Below are positions 62,801 to 64,000 of a DNA stretch of 64,000 nucleotides, in pieces. A model generated the notes under the pieces. The model was not told where the DNA came from and did not search any database. It saw nothing but the letters and a program-made list of their open reading frames with translations. This DNA comes from Chaetorhynchus papuensis (lineage: Eukaryota > Chordata > Aves > Passeriformes > Rhipiduridae), in NCBI GenBank assembly GCA_013396525.1, contig VWYX01000082.1:34353-98352 (forward strand). Reading direction: 5' to 3'. Within the stretch, counting starts at the first letter, position 1. Each line of letters begins with the position of its first letter. A program made the position numbers and the translations under genes.

Positions 62801-63383
62801 CTTGTGAGGGGTTAAGAGCTAAGCAAGTCTATCATATCTCTGGTTCCATCCTATTTGTGTTGATGTGATGACAGTGTCCTCAAGTAAATGACTGTGATGT
62901 GCTGAGGACTGTGGTGAGGCTCCTGTGGGTGAAAACGTGGAGAAGGCCTATCTCAACTTGCACTGATGCTCCAGGAGCAAATGTATTCCAACCTGTATCA
63001 AGGCTAGAACAAAAGATGGGCAGCTGCTTCCCAAATTAGTACAGCCCCACACACGCTCCCCAACAGCAAATTTACTTTCCTCAGAAATTAAATACAGTGC
63101 TTGGTCTCAGGCAAGCCTATATTTTTACTTTCCCACCTTTTGTTACTCTTACTAGACTTGGTGCTAGGGTAGGGGAATAGCTTTTTAGACACAGAATAAA
63201 AAAATTCCCAAAAGGCCCATCATGGAATAAATACTCACTCTGGTTGGATATTTGGAAAAGATAAGCATCAGGACAACATACATCACAAGCCCACCAAAGG
63301 AGATTAGCTGACGGGGTCCTTGTTTTGCTGTGTCAACAATGAGCCAGCAGATGATAGTTATAATAAGAGCTGCACACAACACC
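44739..63383 (-). CDS. SLC28A3: SLC28A3 (CNT3), last twelve coding exons; 5' end outside window
   Basis: Concentrative nucleoside transporter 3 is a plasma-membrane symporter that couples sodium and, in mammals, protons to uptake of purine and pyrimidine nucleosides. Twelve minus-strand exons with GT-AG borders join in one frame of about 475 residues that aligns, from memory, with human CNT3 from about residue 170 onwards: 63383-63239, 61895-61782, 60392-60315, 55831-55751, 54713-54633, 53630-53505, 53192-53062, 52289-52121, 50475-50278, 47639-47558, 46741-46643 and 44869-44739. Family hallmarks are present: NIFVGQTESP (first hairpin), FFNEF (acidic residue of the core) and CGFANFGSLG (second hairpin), which contact nucleoside in bacterial CNT structures. 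The sequence follows CNT3 rather than CNT1 or CNT2, for example QTESPLLVRPYLPYITKSEL. The start codon and the first exons lie beyond 64000. The frame is intact, with no premature stop in the core. Confidence 0.95.
46643..46741 (-). CDS. SLC28A3: SLC28A3 exon k (last membrane helix)
   Basis: 99 bases, phase 1 at both ends: SIAPSKKKEIADGAFRAM, IAGTAACFMTACVAG. The basic loop and the cysteine-containing last helix match mammalian CNT3. Donor GTACAG. Reading past the donor meets a stop within about 12 codons, which supports splicing here. Confidence 0.95.
47558..47639 (-). CDS. SLC28A3: SLC28A3 exon j (second hairpin)
   Basis: 82 bases, phase 0 in and phase 1 out: VRSEVIATYALCGFANFGSL then GLVIGGL. 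ALCGFAN is the second substrate-binding hairpin; its asparagine and a following serine contact the ribose in bacterial homologues. Acceptor TTTGTTTTTCAG, donor GTAAGAAC. Confidence 0.97.
50278..50475 (-). CDS. SLC28A3: SLC28A3 exon i (core helix with acidic residue)
   Basis: 198 bases, 66 codons, phase 0-0: NICAYVFMPFSFMMGVDW, EDSFIVGGLLGYK, TFFNEFLAYERLSKL, then the charged loop IQNREKGGSMYINGVKQYMT. The glutamate of FFNEF corresponds to the acidic nucleoside-contacting residue seen in bacterial CNT structures. Consensus donor GTAAGTAA. Confidence 0.97.
52121..52289 (-). CDS. SLC28A3: SLC28A3 exon h
   Basis: 169 bases, phase 2 in and phase 0 out: SESKNLLEAASQGASTSIRL, VANIAVNVIAFLALLSFLD, SGLSWVGSLFDYPQLNFE. 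NLLEAA.QGAS and the VANIAVN.IAFLALLSF membrane helix are family hallmarks. Donor GTATGG. Confidence 0.96.
53062..53192 (-). CDS. SLC28A3: SLC28A3 exon g
   Basis: 131 bases, phase 0 in and phase 2 out: VSSSHLLTASVMSAPASLAA, SKLFWPETEKP, LVTLRSGLQMAK. The SHLLTASVMSAPASLA helix is conserved; the segment after WPETEKP is a variable loop. The intron before it is only about 310 bases. Confidence 0.95.
53505..53630 (-). CDS. SLC28A3: SLC28A3 exon f (first hairpin and scaffold)
   Basis: 126 bases, 42 codons, phase 0-0: TESPLLVRPYLPYITKSEL, HAVMTAGFSTIAG, SVLGAYISFG. Almost identical to mammalian CNT3. The Thr-Glu at the start continues the nucleoside-binding QTE motif. Donor GTAAGA. Confidence 0.97.
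53981..54012 (+). repeat. Short dispersed direct repeat, copy 1
   Basis: GTGAGCACTTTCAGGAGGCA continuing GTGTCATGCAGAG recurs with few changes at 55099-55131. Both copies lie in SLC28A3 introns. Family not recognised. Confidence 0.6.
54633..54713 (-). CDS. SLC28A3: SLC28A3 exon e (start of first hairpin)
   Basis: 81 bases, 27 codons, phase 0-0: VGWIMHIFMGTTPVESLVAA then GNIFVGQ. GTTPVES and GNIFVGQ are core motifs; the glutamine begins the QTE triplet of the substrate-binding hairpin, which is completed by the next exon. Confidence 0.95.
55099..55131 (+). repeat. Short dispersed direct repeat, copy 2
   Basis: GTGAGCACATTCTGGGGGCA continuing GTGTCATGCAGAG, matching 53981-54012. Confidence 0.6.
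55751..55831 (-). CDS. SLC28A3: SLC28A3 exon d
   Basis: 81 bases, 27 codons, phase 0-0: VLPIVVFFSTVMSMLYHV then GFMQWLIGK. Membrane helix with the FFSTVMSMLY signature of CNT proteins. Separated from the previous exon by the longest intron in the window (about 4.5 kb). Confidence 0.95.
56430..57600. other. Intronic block of unusual composition, possibly an old LTR element
   Basis: Within the 4.5-kb intron between SLC28A3 exons c and d this block is GC-richer than the rest of the intron and carries plus-strand open frames (56812-57039, 57051-57377) without a recognisable domain. On the minus strand an AATAAA lies at 56739-56744 inside AATAAAGTGTTATCC. These traits would fit a degraded LTR insertion on minus, but I do not recognise the family or find clear ends. 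Confidence 0.25.
58867..58884. repeat. AT microsatellite
   Basis: Short ATATAT tract in an SLC28A3 intron. Confidence 0.8.
60315..60392 (-). CDS. SLC28A3: SLC28A3 exon c
   Basis: 78 bases, 26 codons, phase 0-0: TFLEYSDTGAKFVFGDKY then TDHFFAFK. This is the conserved FLEYxDxGxxFVFG segment that leads into the transport core. Acceptor CCCTAG, donor GTAAGA. Confidence 0.95.
60621..60706 (+). repeat. Local direct duplication, copy 1
   Basis: TTACTTTTTAAT, GTGGTGCATTT, GATGCAAA and CAGCTTAAAATGGAG occur in this order and again at 60770-60850. Lies in the intron between SLC28A3 exons b and c. Confidence 0.75.
60770..60850 (+). repeat. Local direct duplication, copy 2
   Basis: CTACTTTTTAAT, GTGGTGCATTT, GATGCAAA and CAGTTTAAAATGGAG repeat the 60621-60706 unit about 146 bases downstream, at roughly three-quarters identity by eye. 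Confidence 0.75.
61782..61895 (-). CDS. SLC28A3: SLC28A3 exon b
   Basis: 114 bases, 38 codons, phase 0 at both ends: VAWRPVFSGIGMQFILGVLI, then LRTKVGFNVFNWLGIQIQ. A membrane helix followed by the start of an amphipathic segment. Mammalian CNT3 has a very similar VYWRPV...LQFLLGLLILRT arrangement. Donor GTAAGC. Confidence 0.95.
63239..63383 (-). CDS. SLC28A3: SLC28A3 exon a (membrane helices)
   Basis: 145 bases, entering in phase 2 and leaving in phase 0. After one base completing the previous codon it reads VLCAALIITIICWLIVDTAK then LISFGGLVMYVVLMLIF and SKYPTR: a hydrophobic helix, the DTAK link and the next helix. Acceptor TTTCCTAG, donor GTGAGTAT. The preceding exon, expected to end in a tryptophan codon split TG/G, is not between here and the right edge. 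Confidence 0.95.
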
Positions 63384-64000
63384 CTAGGAAATAAAAAGCA
63401 TCATGATATCCTGAAAAAGTTGTTTGGGATACTCCTTTCCCATCCCGTACCCAAAATATTTGCATCTCTGTGAAAAACTCTTTGTACAATATATTGGGCT
63501 GAAACCTGTAGCCCTACACAAGCAGGAACCTGCCTTTGCTGATGCACCTCTGGCAGCATCCTTGGTGACATCTGGAAGAAATGTCCTCCAAGCCAGAGTA
63601 TGGGGGGAAACCCGAAAAAAGCATGTGTGACTCGTCTGGGTGCTATTTCTTTTAAATGAAGTGTGATATCTTCCTTTGTCACTTCATCCTTCTCTTCCTT
63701 CCCTTCCTTCCTTTACTTTATTGAATCTTTCTTTAGTTCTGGGCAAGACAGGCTGTGGTTTTTACAACTTGCACTCTGCTGTGTAGCTGGTGGGTCTATG
63801 AAGCACACTCTACTGAGGAGCAGGCTGTAAACGGCTCTTTTCTTTGTAACCATTTGCTCTGTTCAGCTGTCTCAGAAACAGTGACAAGAGACGTGTACAT
63901 CTGTGTTTCAGTGTTTCTATGGTCCCCACTATCAGAACCATGTTAAGCTTGTTTATTGAAGGTAATTACCACAACTACAGCCTGGAAGGCAACAAAATAC
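63384..64000. other. SLC28A3: Intron of SLC28A3 at the right edge, no exon identified
   Basis: Should contain or precede the exon upstream of exon a. No minus-strand segment here encodes the expected conserved block ending in a tryptophan with the right phase. The open frame 63401-63682 minus overlaps the intron and has no CNT similarity. Confidence 0.5.

Noticed and set aside
63970..64000. Possible SLC28A3 exon end at the right edge (minus frame YFVAFQAVVV before a GTAATT)
   Set aside because: The phase does not fit exon a: the required frame has a stop, and the roughly 50-residue conserved block expected between them is not in the intervening sequence.
1..64000. CRISPR arrays, tRNA or rRNA genes, prokaryotic operons
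   Set aside because: No regularly spaced repeats, no tRNA-like cloverleaf sequence noticed, and gene structure is clearly vertebrate.

Overview
This is vertebrate, almost certainly bird, genomic DNA. It has one split gene with long GT-AG introns, a low-GC intergenic background, many CR1 non-LTR retrotransposon fragments and several LTR families typical of avian genomes. There are no bacterial-style genes, and nearly all short open frames in the window are chance or sit inside transposon remnants. The only host gene recognised is SLC28A3 (concentrative nucleoside transporter 3, CNT3) on the minus strand. In mammals SLC28A3 lies beside NTRK2, and that segment is on the Z chromosome in chicken, so Z linkage is a reasonable inference but is not proved here.

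Layout. 1-1310: broken CR1 LINE, mostly minus, with an intact-looking stretch of reverse transcriptase at the left edge and a short inverted duplication. 1311-3364: nothing recognised. 3365-6790: decayed ERV-L-type provirus on minus (LTR, integrase, RNase H, reverse transcriptase tail), split by a different LTR at 5533-6175. 6791-19963: mostly unannotated AT-rich DNA with two CR1 fragments (11055-11497 minus, 11850-12375 plus); 15516-19299 is strikingly poor in open frames. 19964-25620: LTR, CR1 and a decayed L1/Tx1-like reverse transcriptase remnant near 24.1-24.5 kb. 25621-32225: two related minus-strand LTRs about 5.5 kb apart, near-identical over one half and very different over the other; the second has a perfect 5-bp target-site duplication. 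32226-37883: unique DNA with a small cluster of RFX/X-box-like motifs near 37.0 kb. 37884-40857: an LTR nested in another LTR, then a further long LTR. 40858-44220: nothing recognised except simple repeats; 44222-44515: CR1 just beyond the 3' end of SLC28A3.

44739-63383 holds the last twelve coding exons of SLC28A3, read right to left. They give about 475 residues: the second half of the N-terminal membrane region, both substrate-binding hairpins, the last membrane helices and a glycosylated extracellular tail. The upstream exons, including the start codon, lie beyond the right edge. The introns contain few recognisable transposons, in contrast to the left 41 kb. The tail looks about 45 residues shorter than in mammals unless a further exon exists.

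No new multi-gene system was found. The best leads are the mosaic LTR pair, the L1-like fossil in a bird, the SLC28A3 C-terminus and the X-box-like cluster.
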